A stretch of DNA of 64,000 nucleotides from Ferrovibrio terrae (GTDB lineage: Bacteria; Pseudomonadota; Alphaproteobacteria; Ferrovibrionales; Ferrovibrionaceae), in contig NZ_CP041636.1 of the NCBI RefSeq assembly GCF_007197755.1, positions 1,524,001-1,588,000 on the forward strand, written 5' to 3'. Positions 25,893 through 34,504 of the stretch are shown here, piece after piece. Below the pieces are notes generated by a model. The model saw only the letters and a program-made list of their open reading frames with translations, was not told where the DNA came from and did no database searches. The position numbers were made by a program, and so were the translations under genes. Each line of letters begins with the position of its first letter. Position 1 is the first letter of the stretch.

Positions 25893-26974
25893 TACGATTT
25901 CACCGGCGGCGCTTCATCCGGATAGATCAGCACGCGGACCTGATCGGCGCCCAGCATCAGCTCTTCGTTGGCCTCTACTTTTCTGTCAGAGCGGAAGAAC
26001 AGTTCCTGGCCGCCGGCAGTCGCGGCAATGCCATAAAAATCGCGACCGCGATACTCAGCCGACACCACGCGGGCGCGGATCGGGCCGTGGCTGCGCGGCG
26101 TCAGGTCGTCGGGACGGATCGCCACCACGGCAACATCGCCAGGTATGGTCTTGCCCAGCAACGACCCCTGCAGCGGCGCGGTCTCGATACTTACCTCGGC
26201 CACGCCATTGGCGACGGCGGTCACCGGCAGGCGCAGCAGGTTGCGATAGCCCATGAATTCGGCGACATCGGCATGGCTCGGCCGGGCATAGAGCTCATCC
26301 GGACGGCCGATCTGGCGCACCTGGCCGTCGCGCATCACCACGATACGGTCGGCCAGCGACAGCGCCTCATCCTGGTCATGCGTCACATAGATGGTGGTCG
26401 AGCCGACCAGGTTATGGATGCGGCGGATTTCGGCGCGCATCTCCAGCCGCAGCTTGGCGTCGAGATTCGACAGCGGCTCGTCCATCAGCACCAGCGGCGG
26501 CTCGATCACGATGGCGCGGGCAATCGCCACGCGCTGCTGCTGGCCGCCCGACATCTGGCCGGGCAGCTTGTGTCTCTGTTCGTCGAGACGGACGAGCGCC
26601 ATGGCTTTCGCCACGCGCTCGTCGATCTCCGCTTTAGGCCGGCCCTGCATGCGCAGGCCGAAACCGACATTCTTCTCAGCGGTCATATGCGGGAACAGCG
26701 CATAATTCTGGAACACCATGCCAAAGCCGCGTTCCTCGGGCTTCAGCTGGTCGATCCTGCGTTCGTCCAGCCAGATGCTGCCGCCGGTCAGCGGCAGCAG
26801 TCCGGCAAGGCAGTTCAGTGCGGTCGACTTGCCGCAGCCCGACGGGCCGAGCAGGGCGATGAATTCTCCGCGCGACGCCTCCAGTGACACGTCACGCAAC
26901 GCATTATGCTGGCCGAAGCTGCGGCTCACGCGATCGAGCCGCAGCTTCCGGAAATCATGCGACATACCGGCCAT
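25892..26974 (-). CDS. ABC transporter ATP-binding protein (PotA-like)
   Basis: The ATG at 26974 gives 360 residues; a frame open further upstream would overlap the binding-protein gene and lacks family similarity. Motifs: Walker A GPSGCGKST near residue 42, Q-loop FQNYALFPH, signature MSGGQQQRVAIARA near 137, Walker B VLMDEPLSNLDAKL, H-loop VTHDQDEAL, then a TOBE-type C-terminal domain (residues 245-360, ending VRVLIYPDEAPP). It powers the importer encoded on both sides. Confidence 0.93.
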   Translation of the reverse strand: MAGMSHDFRKLRLDRVSRSFGQHNALRDVSLEASRGEFIALLGPSGCGKSTALNCLAGLLPLTGGSIWLDERRIDQLKPEERGFGMVFQNYALFPHMTAEKNVGFGLRMQGRPKAEIDERVAKAMALVRLDEQRHKLPGQMSGGQQQRVAIARAIVIEPPLVLMDEPLSNLDAKLRLEMRAEIRRIHNLVGSTTIYVTHDQDEALSLADRIVVMRDGQVRQIGRPDELYARPSHADVAEFMGYRNLLRLPVTAVANGVAEVSIETAPLQGSLLGKTIPGDVAVVAIRPDDLTPRSHGPIRARVVSAEYRGRDFYGIAATAGGQELFFRSDRKVEANEELMLGADQVRVLIYPDEAPPVKS

Positions 26975-27005
26975 CAGATGATGTCTCTTCCCTCGTAACT
27001 CACGA

Positions 27006-28196
27006 TCACTTGGTCTTGGCGGCGCCGACTTCCTGGTCCCAACGCGCGAAGGCATAGACCAGCTGGTCGGGCAGCAGCGGAATTTCCTGCGGCCGTTCGG
27101 CGATCAGCTTGGCGTATTCGGGGCGGCCGTATTCCTCGATCACCTTCTGGCTCTCCGGCGGCGCCATCGACAGCGGCACGTCCTTCACTGCCGGGCCCGG
27201 ATAGAAATAGCCCTCGTCATAGGTGGTGGCCTGCGCCGGCTTGCTCAGCAGATAGGCCAGCAGGTCGACGATCACCGCCTGCTTCTCGGCGGACACGCCC
27301 TTGGGGATGCAGAGATAATGCGCATCGAGAATCCAGTGGAAACCATCGAGTGCGGCCACCTTGGCTTCCTTTGGCACCACGCCCAACGCACGCGGGTTGA
27401 TGTCCCAGCCCATCTGCGTCGGCACCATGTCGCGTGAACCATCGCCCAGCGCCTTGAACACCGGGCCGGTACCCGACGGGTAATACTCGATGTACTGGCC
27501 GAGCTCCTTCAGATACGCCCAGGTCTTGTCCCAGCCGTTCTTCGGATCCTTCGGGTCCTTGTCGCCCAGCAGATACGGCAGGCCCATCATGAACACGCGG
27601 CCCGGACCGGAATTGGCCGGACGGGCATACATGAAGCGGTTCGGATTGGCCTTGGCATAAGCCAGCAGCTCGGCGGCAGTCTTCGGCACCGTCTTCACGC
27701 GGTCAGGCATGTATTCCAGCAGCGGACCGGCCTGGCAGAACACGACGCAGACACCCTGGTTCGACGCCAGTGCCTGCATCTGCTTGGCGCCCGAGAGATA
27801 AATGTCATCCAGCTTCGGGATCTTGTCGGAGAAGTCAGGCAGCATAGGCTGCCACAGCTTCTGCTCCACGCCGGCCGACAGTGCATCGATGCCGGTCAGC
27901 ACGATGTCGATATCGACGCGGTTGGCGGCTTGTTGTGCCTTGATTTTCCCGGGCAGTTCGGGCGACGGCGCCTTGGTGAAGGTGACGCGCGAGACCAGCT
28001 TCGGATTGTTGTTGCGATAGGTCTCGATCGCTTTCTGGGTCAGCGCCAGGTTGCCGGCGACATCCACCACATTCAGCACCACCGGCGATTTCGGCAGGGC
28101 AGGTGTGGCGGCCAGCAGATCGGGTGCAAGGCCGGCGGCGGCGAGGCCGACGGCACTGCCGAGCAGGCCACGGCGGGTGAACTGGAATTCACTCAT
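27006..28196 (-). CDS. Extracellular solute-binding protein with Tat-type signal
   Basis: The ATG at 28196 follows GGGAGGAAAAACA and gives 396 residues. The N-terminus carries a twin-arginine signal (FTRRGLLGSAVGLAAAGLA), so it is probably exported folded. The rest is a two-lobed class II periplasmic binding protein of the spermidine/iron/thiamine type (VVLNVVDVAG start, IDIVLTGIDAL, YYPSGTGPVFKALGDGSRDM, a C-terminal PLLPDQLVYAFARWD). Ligand unknown: the importer type suggests a polyamine, metal or phosphonate-like solute, while the epimerase gene upstream suggests a sugar. Confidence 0.9.
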   Translation of the reverse strand: MSEFQFTRRGLLGSAVGLAAAGLAPDLLAATPALPKSPVVLNVVDVAGNLALTQKAIETYRNNNPKLVSRVTFTKAPSPELPGKIKAQQAANRVDIDIVLTGIDALSAGVEQKLWQPMLPDFSDKIPKLDDIYLSGAKQMQALASNQGVCVVFCQAGPLLEYMPDRVKTVPKTAAELLAYAKANPNRFMYARPANSGPGRVFMMGLPYLLGDKDPKDPKNGWDKTWAYLKELGQYIEYYPSGTGPVFKALGDGSRDMVPTQMGWDINPRALGVVPKEAKVAALDGFHWILDAHYLCIPKGVSAEKQAVIVDLLAYLLSKPAQATTYDEGYFYPGPAVKDVPLSMAPPESQKVIEEYGRPEYAKLIAERPQEIPLLPDQLVYAFARWDQEVGAAKTK

Positions 28197-28259
28197 TGTT
28201 TTTCCTCCCAAGGATTGTGACCAGTGGAACGTTACATATGCGGACAGAAACTCCTGGAC

Positions 28260-28979
28260 TCAGCGCCGTGCGCCGCTGCGGCTGCGCTGCGGCGGCGTGA
28301 CGTCGGATTCGGTGGCGAAATAGCTTTCATTCTCGGCGACCAGCACCTGTACCGACTGGAACACGCCGCGCAGATGCGTGCGCAGGGCTTCCACGGCACC
28401 GGGCGCGTCGCGGTTCAGCACGCGGTCGATGATCGCCTGGTGTTCGGTCAGCACGGCGTTGCGCTTCAGCGGCCGCCGCACGGTGAGGTGGCGCACGCGG
28501 TCCATCTGCGCCTTGGCGCTCTGCACCTGGCGCCAGACCTGGGCATGGCCGGCAATCGCCATCAGCGTGGCATGCATCTCCTCGTCGGCATCGAAGAAAC
28601 GGTCGTTGTCTTCCACCTTGTGGAAGGCACTCTGGCGATCCAGCACGGCGCGCAGCTGGCGAGACTGCTCGGCATCGATTTTCTCCGCTGCCAGCGAAAT
28701 CGCCGAGCATTCCAGAGACTCGCGCACGAACTGCGCATCATAAACGTCGGTCAGGCGGATCGGCGATACGAAGGAGCCATGCTGCGGATAGATGTCGACC
28801 AGGCCTTCTTCGGCCAGCTTCAGCAGCGCTTCGCGGATCGGCGTACGCGACACGCCGAACCGCGCGGTCAGCTCCTGCTCCGACAGCGGCGACCGCGGCG
28901 CCAGCTGCGCCGTGACGATCTCCTGCCGCAGCTGGTCATGCACCTGCATCGCGGCGGTCTGGGCGCGAATGTGGCTCAT
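28260..28979 (-). CDS. GntR-family regulator (FadR/FCD subfamily)
   Basis: This 239-residue protein begins at the ATG overlapping the aldose epimerase stop (ATGA). The N-terminal winged helix (SEQELTARFGVSRTPIREALLKLAEEGLV, written here only as its key SRTPIREAL motif near residue 40) is followed by an all-helical FCD domain with candidate metal-binding Asp/His residues (FFDADEEMHATLM near 105, LTEHQAIIDRVL near 170). It probably controls its own operon by binding the palindrome at the epimerase promoter, released by the imported substrate or a product of it. Confidence 0.92.
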   Translation of the reverse strand: MSHIRAQTAAMQVHDQLRQEIVTAQLAPRSPLSEQELTARFGVSRTPIREALLKLAEEGLVDIYPQHGSFVSPIRLTDVYDAQFVRESLECSAISLAAEKIDAEQSRQLRAVLDRQSAFHKVEDNDRFFDADEEMHATLMAIAGHAQVWRQVQSAKAQMDRVRHLTVRRPLKRNAVLTEHQAIIDRVLNRDAPGAVEALRTHLRGVFQSVQVLVAENESYFATESDVTPPQRSRSGARR

Positions 28980-30103
28980 GCGCCGGTCCTGTCGGTGGGG
29001 GCCCTGTCGATGCCAAAGCGATAGACGATGCGGCCGGTATAGCGCTGGCCCGGTCGCAGCAGCGTGCTGGGGAAATGCGGATGGTTGGGCGAATCCGGGA
29101 AATGCTGCGGCTCCAGGCATAGGCCATCGCGGCGTCCGTAGAGCCTGCCGCTCTTGCCGCGATCGCGCGGCACGGCGCCCGACAGCCTGTTGCCGGAATA
29201 AAACTGCAGGCCCGGGGCGGTGGTCAGGATGTCCATCACCCGGCCGCTCTGGGGATCGGCTAGTCGCGCCACGGCTGCCACAGCCTCGTTGCGCGGGCGC
29301 AGCACATAGTTGATGTCATAGCCATCGGCCTGCACCAGTTGCGTGTCATCTTCATCTATCCGTGTGCCCACGCCCATCGGCACCGTGAAGTCGAAGGCCG
29401 TGCCGCGCACCGGGCGGATTTCGCCGGTTGGCAGCATGGTGCCATCCACCGGCGTGATCGCATCGGCATGAATGGTCAGGCGATGATCGAGGATGTCGCC
29501 ATCATCGCCGCGCAGGTTGAAAAAGACATGGCTGGTGAAGTTCACCACCGTCGAACGGTCGCTCTGCGCGCTGTAGCTGATCACCAGCTCGTTCGCCGCG
29601 CTGACATGGTATTCGACCTCGGAGTCGAGGTTGCCGGGATAGCCTTCCTCGCCATCGGCATAGCGATAGCGCAGACGCAGGGTGGCACCATCGACCTGCT
29701 CGGCGTCGAACACGCGAAACCGGCTGCCTTTGGTGCCGCCATGCAGGTGATGCGGGCCGTCATTGCGGCTCAGCGGGTAGCGCTGCCCATCGAGGCAGAA
29801 CTGCCCGGCGGCAATGCGATTGGCATAGCGGCCGATGAAGGCGCCCATCGAGGGCTGCCCGGTTTGCGCGTCGCCTAAGCTGTCGTAGCCCAGCGCCACG
29901 TCGCCGAATCGACCATGCCGGTCGGGCACCAGGATCTGCATGATTTTCGCGCCCCAGTTGGTGGCGCGCACGGTCATGCCGGCGGCATTGGCGATGGTGA
30001 AGAGGTCGACCGGCTTGCCGTCGATATGGCCCTGCCAGCGTTCGCGCAGCAGCGGCTGCGGCGCGTCCGTGGCAGGCCTGTCGGCAACTCCGATCCGGCT
30101 CAT
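28976..30103 (-). CDS. galM: Aldose 1-epimerase (galactose mutarotase)
   Basis: The protein has 375 residues. The catalytic histidine is in NDGPHHLHGGTKG near residue 105, a second conserved one in NFTSHVFFNL near 185, and the catalytic Glu in CLEPQHFPDSPNHP near 335. It interconverts alpha and beta anomers of an aldose. The ATG follows GGGAGGA. It is first in a minus-strand run with the GntR regulator and the ABC importer, which is the only hint that the importer may carry a sugar derivative. A short N-terminal extension (about 20 residues) precedes the galactose mutarotase fold. Confidence 0.9.
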   Translation of the reverse strand: MSRIGVADRPATDAPQPLLRERWQGHIDGKPVDLFTIANAAGMTVRATNWGAKIMQILVPDRHGRFGDVALGYDSLGDAQTGQPSMGAFIGRYANRIAAGQFCLDGQRYPLSRNDGPHHLHGGTKGSRFRVFDAEQVDGATLRLRYRYADGEEGYPGNLDSEVEYHVSAANELVISYSAQSDRSTVVNFTSHVFFNLRGDDGDILDHRLTIHADAITPVDGTMLPTGEIRPVRGTAFDFTVPMGVGTRIDEDDTQLVQADGYDINYVLRPRNEAVAAVARLADPQSGRVMDILTTAPGLQFYSGNRLSGAVPRDRGKSGRLYGRRDGLCLEPQHFPDSPNHPHFPSTLLRPGQRYTGRIVYRFGIDRAPTDRTGA

Positions 30104-30144
30104 GAATCCTCCCGAGGCAGGGTTATTCCCCGTCCGCTCCGAGC

Positions 30145-30171
30145 ATTAGAATACTAATATACTAGCGTCAA
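30145..30171 (-). promoter_or_regulatory. Promoter and palindromic operator of the galM-gntR-ABC run
   Basis: On the minus strand, -35 TTGACG (30166-30171) and -10 TCTAAT (30145-30150) are 15 bases apart. The perfect palindrome ATTAG-AATA-CTAAT (30145-30158) covers the -10, and TAGTAT is repeated on the minus strand next to it. The whole 30145-30214 stretch is strikingly AT-rich. A GntR repressor bound here would block RNA polymerase. Site assignment is inferred. Confidence 0.55.
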
Positions 30172-30214
30172 CCCATATCTGATGTATTCTATTAATATAT
30201 TGATTTCATTACAT

Positions 30215-31420
30215 TTAGTTCGAATTCAGCCAGTGAATCGCGCCATGCCCGGCGGCCAGACCAGTGGCAAAACAGGCTTGCAGCAGATAGCCCCCGGTCG
30301 GGGCTTCCCAGTCCAGCATTTCGCCGGCGACGAAGATGCCCGGCCGCTTGTGCAGCATCAGGCCGTCATCCAGTTCCGTCAGCGCGATGCCGCCGGCGGT
30401 CGAGATCGCGCGCGCCAGACCAAAAGGCGCAGTCAGCCGCAGCGGGATGGCTTTCACCAGCGCTGACAGCTTCACGCTGTCCGCGCCGCTATGCAGCGCC
30501 TCCTGCATCAGGCCGATGCTAACCGGCGGCAGGTTGGCGCTTTTGCGCAGGAAGTTGCTCAGCGTCGCGCCGCGTCGCGGGCCATCCACCTTTTCCGACA
30601 GTTCGTCCAGCGTCATGTCGGGCCGCAGATCGATGAACACCTTCGCCTCGCCGGCGCGCGCAATCGCCTCGCGCAGTTTCGCCGACAGTGCATAGATCGC
30701 GCCGCCTTCAATGCCTTCCGAGGTGATCACCGCTTCACCGCGTAAAACCTCGCCGTTGAATTTCAGCGCGATGCGTTTCAACGGCGCGCCGGCATGCTGC
30801 TTGCGGAAAATCTCGGACCAGCCGACGCGAAAGCCGCAATTGGCGGGCCTCAGCGGCACGATGTCGATGCCGGGCAGCAAAGCCGTCCAGCCGCCATCGG
30901 CGCCGAGACGCGGCCAGGAGGCGCCGCCCAGTGCCAGCACGGTCGCATCAGCCCTGAACGTGTTGCCATTGGCAAATGTCAGCGCGCCATCGGCGTCCCA
31001 GCCGTGCCAGTCGCTGCGCAGCGACACACGCACGCCGAGGCCATCGAGGCGATTGAGCCAGGCGCGCAGCAGCGGGCTGGCCTTCATCGCTTTCGGAAAT
31101 ACGCGGCCGCTGCTGCCGACAAAGGTTTCCTGTCCCAGCGCGGCGCACCAGTCCACCAGCGCAGAGGGCGGAAAGGCCTTAAGATGCGGCGCGAGCCAGT
31201 CGGCGGCATCGCCATAGCGCGCGCAAAACGTCCCCGGCGGTTCGGAATGCGTGATGTTCAGCCCGCCGCGTCCGGCCATCAGCAGCTTGCGAGCGACGCT
31301 CGGCATGCGCTCGAAGACATGCACGCGCAGACCGGCCCGCGCCATCGTTTCGGCAGCGATAAGCCCGGCTGGGCCGCCGCCAATCACGGCAACCTGCTTG
31401 CTGGAAAGCGTGCTGTTCAT
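30215..31420 (-). CDS. FAD-dependent flavoprotein, HI0933/TIGR03862-like
   Basis: This 401-residue flavoprotein has an N-terminal FAD dinucleotide fold (VIGGGPAGLIAAETMA near residue 11), the family block ARKLLMAGRGGLNITHSEP near 45, VLALGGASWPRLGADG near 160 and a C-terminal FVAGEMLDWEAPTGGYLLQ with a second FAD contact. The family is widely conserved but its substrate is not established; some members (BaiN) reduce steroid double bonds. It is separated from galM by an AT-rich promoter region and is probably a single-gene transcript or read through from the stress protein gene. Confidence 0.9.
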   Translation of the reverse strand: MNSTLSSKQVAVIGGGPAGLIAAETMARAGLRVHVFERMPSVARKLLMAGRGGLNITHSEPPGTFCARYGDAADWLAPHLKAFPPSALVDWCAALGQETFVGSSGRVFPKAMKASPLLRAWLNRLDGLGVRVSLRSDWHGWDADGALTFANGNTFRADATVLALGGASWPRLGADGGWTALLPGIDIVPLRPANCGFRVGWSEIFRKQHAGAPLKRIALKFNGEVLRGEAVITSEGIEGGAIYALSAKLREAIARAGEAKVFIDLRPDMTLDELSEKVDGPRRGATLSNFLRKSANLPPVSIGLMQEALHSGADSVKLSALVKAIPLRLTAPFGLARAISTAGGIALTELDDGLMLHKRPGIFVAGEMLDWEAPTGGYLLQACFATGLAAGHGAIHWLNSN

Positions 31421-31460
31421 CCCCGGTGTTATGGACCGGGGCGCGGCCTATCGCCAGTCT

Positions 31461-32294
31461 TTAGCGCGACATGAGAACAGGTACCGGTGGTGCCTGCAGC
31501 AGACTGTGCGTGGCGCCGCCGAAGACCAGTTCGCGCAGGCGCGAATGGCCATAGGCGCCCATCACGATCAGGTCAGCCTGCATGGCGCGGGCCTGATCCA
31601 GGATCGCTGCGCCGGCCGAGATGTCGGGCGTCAGCACCGGCATCACCGTCACCTTCACACCATGACGGGCCAGATGGGTGGCAAGGTCGAAGCCCGGGTT
31701 GTGTGCCGGTTCTTCCGGATCGGGATTGGCGCGCATCACGGTAACGGCCTTGGCCCGCTGCAACAGCGGCAATGCGTCATGCACCGCCCGCGTGGCTTCC
31801 GCCGAGGGTTTCCACGCCACCAGCACATGCCGGCCGATTGCCGCACCCTTATAGTCCTTCGGCACGATCAGCACCGGGCGGCCCGCCGCCATGACGATGC
31901 TGCCGGCGGCCGGACCGGCGGGCGCGTCAAGATCGGTCAGGGGCGTATCCTGCGACAGAACGATCAGGTCGGCGTAGCGGCTCTGGTCGACCAGTGCATC
32001 GTCGATCACGCCGTCCAACTTGCGCCATTCGATGCTCAGGCCGTGGCGCTGTTCGGCGGCCAGAACGACGTTGCGCGCCGCGTCGGCCTGGGCCTGGCGC
32101 TGCTGCATCTGCCATTCGATCAGGTCTACGCTCACGCCGGTGCCGAGCAGGTCGACCGGTATGAAGGGCGGGATACCGACATGCAGGGCGACGAGATGCG
32201 CGTCCTGCGCCTTGGCCAGCAAGACGGCGGCATCGAGCCGCGCGGCGGCGGCCGGCGCAGCATCGGCATAGACCAGGATATCCTTGTAGGCCAT
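31461..32294 (-). CDS. Universal stress protein, tandem UspA domains
   Basis: The protein has 277 residues and two Usp folds. The second ends in the ATP-binding pattern GAYGHSRLRELVFGGATHSLL (G-x2-G-x9-G-S/T; shown split here as GAYGH...FGGATHS near 250). The first lacks a complete motif, so only one nucleotide site is likely. GGAG lies before the ATG. A near-consensus FNR box is centred 61 bases upstream of the ATG and the FNR gene is directly upstream, so induction at low oxygen is probable, as for Usp proteins in other proteobacteria. Confidence 0.92.
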   Translation of the reverse strand: MAYKDILVYADAAPAAAARLDAAVLLAKAQDAHLVALHVGIPPFIPVDLLGTGVSVDLIEWQMQQRQAQADAARNVVLAAEQRHGLSIEWRKLDGVIDDALVDQSRYADLIVLSQDTPLTDLDAPAGPAAGSIVMAAGRPVLIVPKDYKGAAIGRHVLVAWKPSAEATRAVHDALPLLQRAKAVTVMRANPDPEEPAHNPGFDLATHLARHGVKVTVMPVLTPDISAGAAILDQARAMQADLIVMGAYGHSRLRELVFGGATHSLLQAPPVPVLMSR

Positions 32295-32348
32295 CGTGCT
32301 CTCCTTCGTGGCAGGCAGCCAGTAAGGCGCAGTGCGGCCGGTCAGGCC

Positions 32349-32362
32349 TTGATCGAAGTCAA
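32349..32362 (-). promoter_or_regulatory. FNR box upstream of the universal stress gene
   Basis: TTGAT-CGAA-GTCAA differs from the FNR consensus TTGAT-N4-ATCAA by one base. For a class II promoter with the box at -41.5, transcription would start near 32314, leaving about 20 bases before the ATG; TTACTG near 32321-32326 could be the -10. The site lies between the FNR and Usp genes. Confidence 0.65.
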
Positions 32363-32379
32363 TTCGCAGCGAAGAAGAG

Positions 32380-33117
32380 TCAGGCGGCTTCCGACAGCCG
32401 GCGCAGCCGGTCGATCTGCCGGATCTGCACGCGATCGGGCGCGGGCAGGCCGATCACGTCGAGTTTGCGCAGCCTGGTGAAACAGCGGCTGACGGTTTCG
32501 ATGGTGAGGCCGAGATAGTCACCCATCTCCGCGCGCGTCATCGGCAGCAGCACCGGATTGTCGGGCATGCCGCGCGCCTTCATGCGGGACGCCTGCAACA
32601 GCAGGAAGGAGGCGATGCGCTCCATCGCGGTCTTGCGGCCGAGCAGCAGGATCTGCTCCTGCGCGGCGGCGATCTCATTCTCCGCCACCGCCAGCAGGCG
32701 CTGTTCCAGGCAGGGCATGTCGGCCAGCAGCCGGCGGAAGGTGGCGCGCGGGAAGCGGCAGAGATGCGCCTCGGCCAGGGCTTCGGCGCTCACGGTATAG
32801 TCGGCCCTGGTGCTGGCGCCGAGAAAGTCGCCGGCACCCAGGAAGCCGGCGATCTGGCGGCGGCCATCGGGCATCGACTTGGCGACCGACATGCTGCCGC
32901 TGGTGATGTTGAAGACATGCTCGGCGCTGTCGCCTTCGCTGAACAGCATCTGGCCGGGCTGCAGGGTCACAGTGGTGACATGAGAAGCCATCTTCGCCTG
33001 GTCGTCGGGCGTCAGCGACGCGCAGATCGTCAGGCTGCGTGCCGTGCAGGTGCTGCAGGGACTGGGCGCGGCATTCTGACGCGGCAAGGCATGACGCAAG
33101 GCAATGATCTGAGCCAT
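32380..33117 (-). CDS. FNR-type oxygen-sensing Crp/Fnr regulator
   Basis: Starting at the ATG at 33117 (a GTG lies one codon before), the protein has 245 residues. Cysteines at 21, 24 and 32 (PCSTCTARSLTIC) and 120 (AHLCRFPR) match the spacing of the [4Fe-4S] ligands of E. coli FNR, so it should dimerise and bind DNA only without oxygen. A cyclic-nucleotide-type beta barrel spans about 45-150, and the recognition helix holds ETVSR near 200, the E-x-x-S-R motif that reads TTGAT. Targets probably include the stress protein gene next to it. No FNR box is seen before its own start. Confidence 0.92.
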   Translation of the reverse strand: MAQIIALRHALPRQNAAPSPCSTCTARSLTICASLTPDDQAKMASHVTTVTLQPGQMLFSEGDSAEHVFNITSGSMSVAKSMPDGRRQIAGFLGAGDFLGASTRADYTVSAEALAEAHLCRFPRATFRRLLADMPCLEQRLLAVAENEIAAAQEQILLLGRKTAMERIASFLLLQASRMKARGMPDNPVLLPMTRAEMGDYLGLTIETVSRCFTRLRKLDVIGLPAPDRVQIRQIDRLRRLSEAA

Positions 33118-33348
33118 CACAAGTCTTTCTGCCGAAGCCGTTGGCAGCAGGGGCGAGATTCAAAGGAAAATCGCTTACCTGCGGCCCGCATCCGGCACCT
33201 AAATCATCCTCCCGCCGGTGCCCGCTTGCGATAGGTAAAATTGTCGCATCGCTACGGACATCGACGAACAGGAAGCGGCAGCAGTCGTAATGGTATCGAG
33301 TCACGACTGATGACCCGTCTCCGTAAAGCGGTTATCCATGGCGGCAGG

Positions 33349-34497
33349 ATGACCGACGACGCTGACCAGGGCCCGCCTGAAACCACCGCCATACCGGCCG
33401 CGGAAGCGGCGCGCGTGCGCAAGATCATCCATGTCGATATGGATGCCTTCTACGCCTCGGTCGAGCAGCGCGACCATCCGGAGCTGCGCGGCAAGCCGGT
33501 GGCGGTCGGTGGCTCGGCAGCGCGCGGCGTGGTGGCGGCGGCCAGCTACGAGGCGCGCAAATTCGGCGTGCGCTCGGCGATGCCCTCGGTGACGGCGAAG
33601 CGCAAATGCCCGGAGCTGATCTTCGTGCGGCATCGTTTCGATGTGTATCGCCAGGTGTCGCAGCAGATCCGCGATATTTTCGCCGAATACACGCCGCTGA
33701 TCGAACCGCTGTCGCTTGATGAAGCCTATCTCGATGTCACCGAGAATCTGAAGGGCATCGAATCCGCTACGCAGATCGCCGAAGAAATCCGCGCGAAGAT
33801 CAAGGCCGTAACGCAGCTCACCGCCTCGGCCGGTGTGTCCTACAACAAATTCCTCGCCAAGCTGGCCTCGGACCAGAACAAGCCCGACGGACTGTTCGTG
33901 ATCACACCGAAGATGGGCGCGGCTTTCGTGGCGGATCTTCCGGTCGGGCGCTTCCATGGCATCGGGCCGGCGACCTCGGCCAAGATGAACCGGCTCGGCA
34001 TCGAGACCGGCCGTGACCTGCGGGCACAAACCCTGCCATTCCTGCAGCAGGCGTTCGGCAAGTCTGGCACGTATTACTACTGGATTTCGCGCGGCATCGA
34101 TCATCGCCAGGTGCGCCCGGATCGCATCCGAAAATCGGTCGGCGCCGAGAACACGTTTTCCGAAGACCTGTTCAACAGCGGCATGGCCGAGATCGAGCTG
34201 CAGCCGATCATCGCCAAGGTCTGGCGCTACTGCGAAAAGTCCGGCATCCGCGGCCGCACTGTCACATTAAAAGTGAAATTCTCCGACTTCCAGATCATCA
34301 CCCGCAGCCGCACCCTGCCGCAGCCGGTGGCCTCGGAAGCAGAGATAGCACAGGTGGTCGAAACCCTGATGCAGCCGCTCTTCCCGGTGCTGAAAGGCAT
34401 CCGTCTGCTCGGCGTCACGCTGTCGTCGCTCGGCGAAGACGAGAATGAGGCAGCGGATTCTGTTGCCGAAACACCGCAGCTGCGGCTGACATTATAG
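33349..34497 (+). CDS. dinB: DNA polymerase IV (Y family)
   Basis: From the ATG at 33349 the protein has 382 residues; an in-frame ATG at 33310 would add 13 and the frame is open still further up, so the start is uncertain. Catalytic motifs: IHVDMDAFYASVEQRD (metal Asp), YEARKFGVRSAMPS, SLDEAYLDVT (second Asp/Glu pair) and YNKFLAKLASDQNKPDG with the helix-hairpin-helix GIGPATSAKMNRLGI. The little-finger domain follows from about residue 260. It carries out error-prone translesion synthesis. No LexA box is evident upstream. Confidence 0.92.
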   Translation: MTDDADQGPPETTAIPAAEAARVRKIIHVDMDAFYASVEQRDHPELRGKPVAVGGSAARGVVAAASYEARKFGVRSAMPSVTAKRKCPELIFVRHRFDVYRQVSQQIRDIFAEYTPLIEPLSLDEAYLDVTENLKGIESATQIAEEIRAKIKAVTQLTASAGVSYNKFLAKLASDQNKPDGLFVITPKMGAAFVADLPVGRFHGIGPATSAKMNRLGIETGRDLRAQTLPFLQQAFGKSGTYYYWISRGIDHRQVRPDRIRKSVGAENTFSEDLFNSGMAEIELQPIIAKVWRYCEKSGIRGRTVTLKVKFSDFQIITRSRTLPQPVASEAEIAQVVETLMQPLFPVLKGIRLLGVTLSSLGEDENEAADSVAETPQLRLTL

Positions 34498-34504
34498 GAT
34501 CACC

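Noticed and set aside
33121-33348. LexA or FNR box between fnr and dinB
   Set aside because: No GAAC-N7-GAAC or TTGAT-N4-ATCAA pattern was found; only isolated half-sites.
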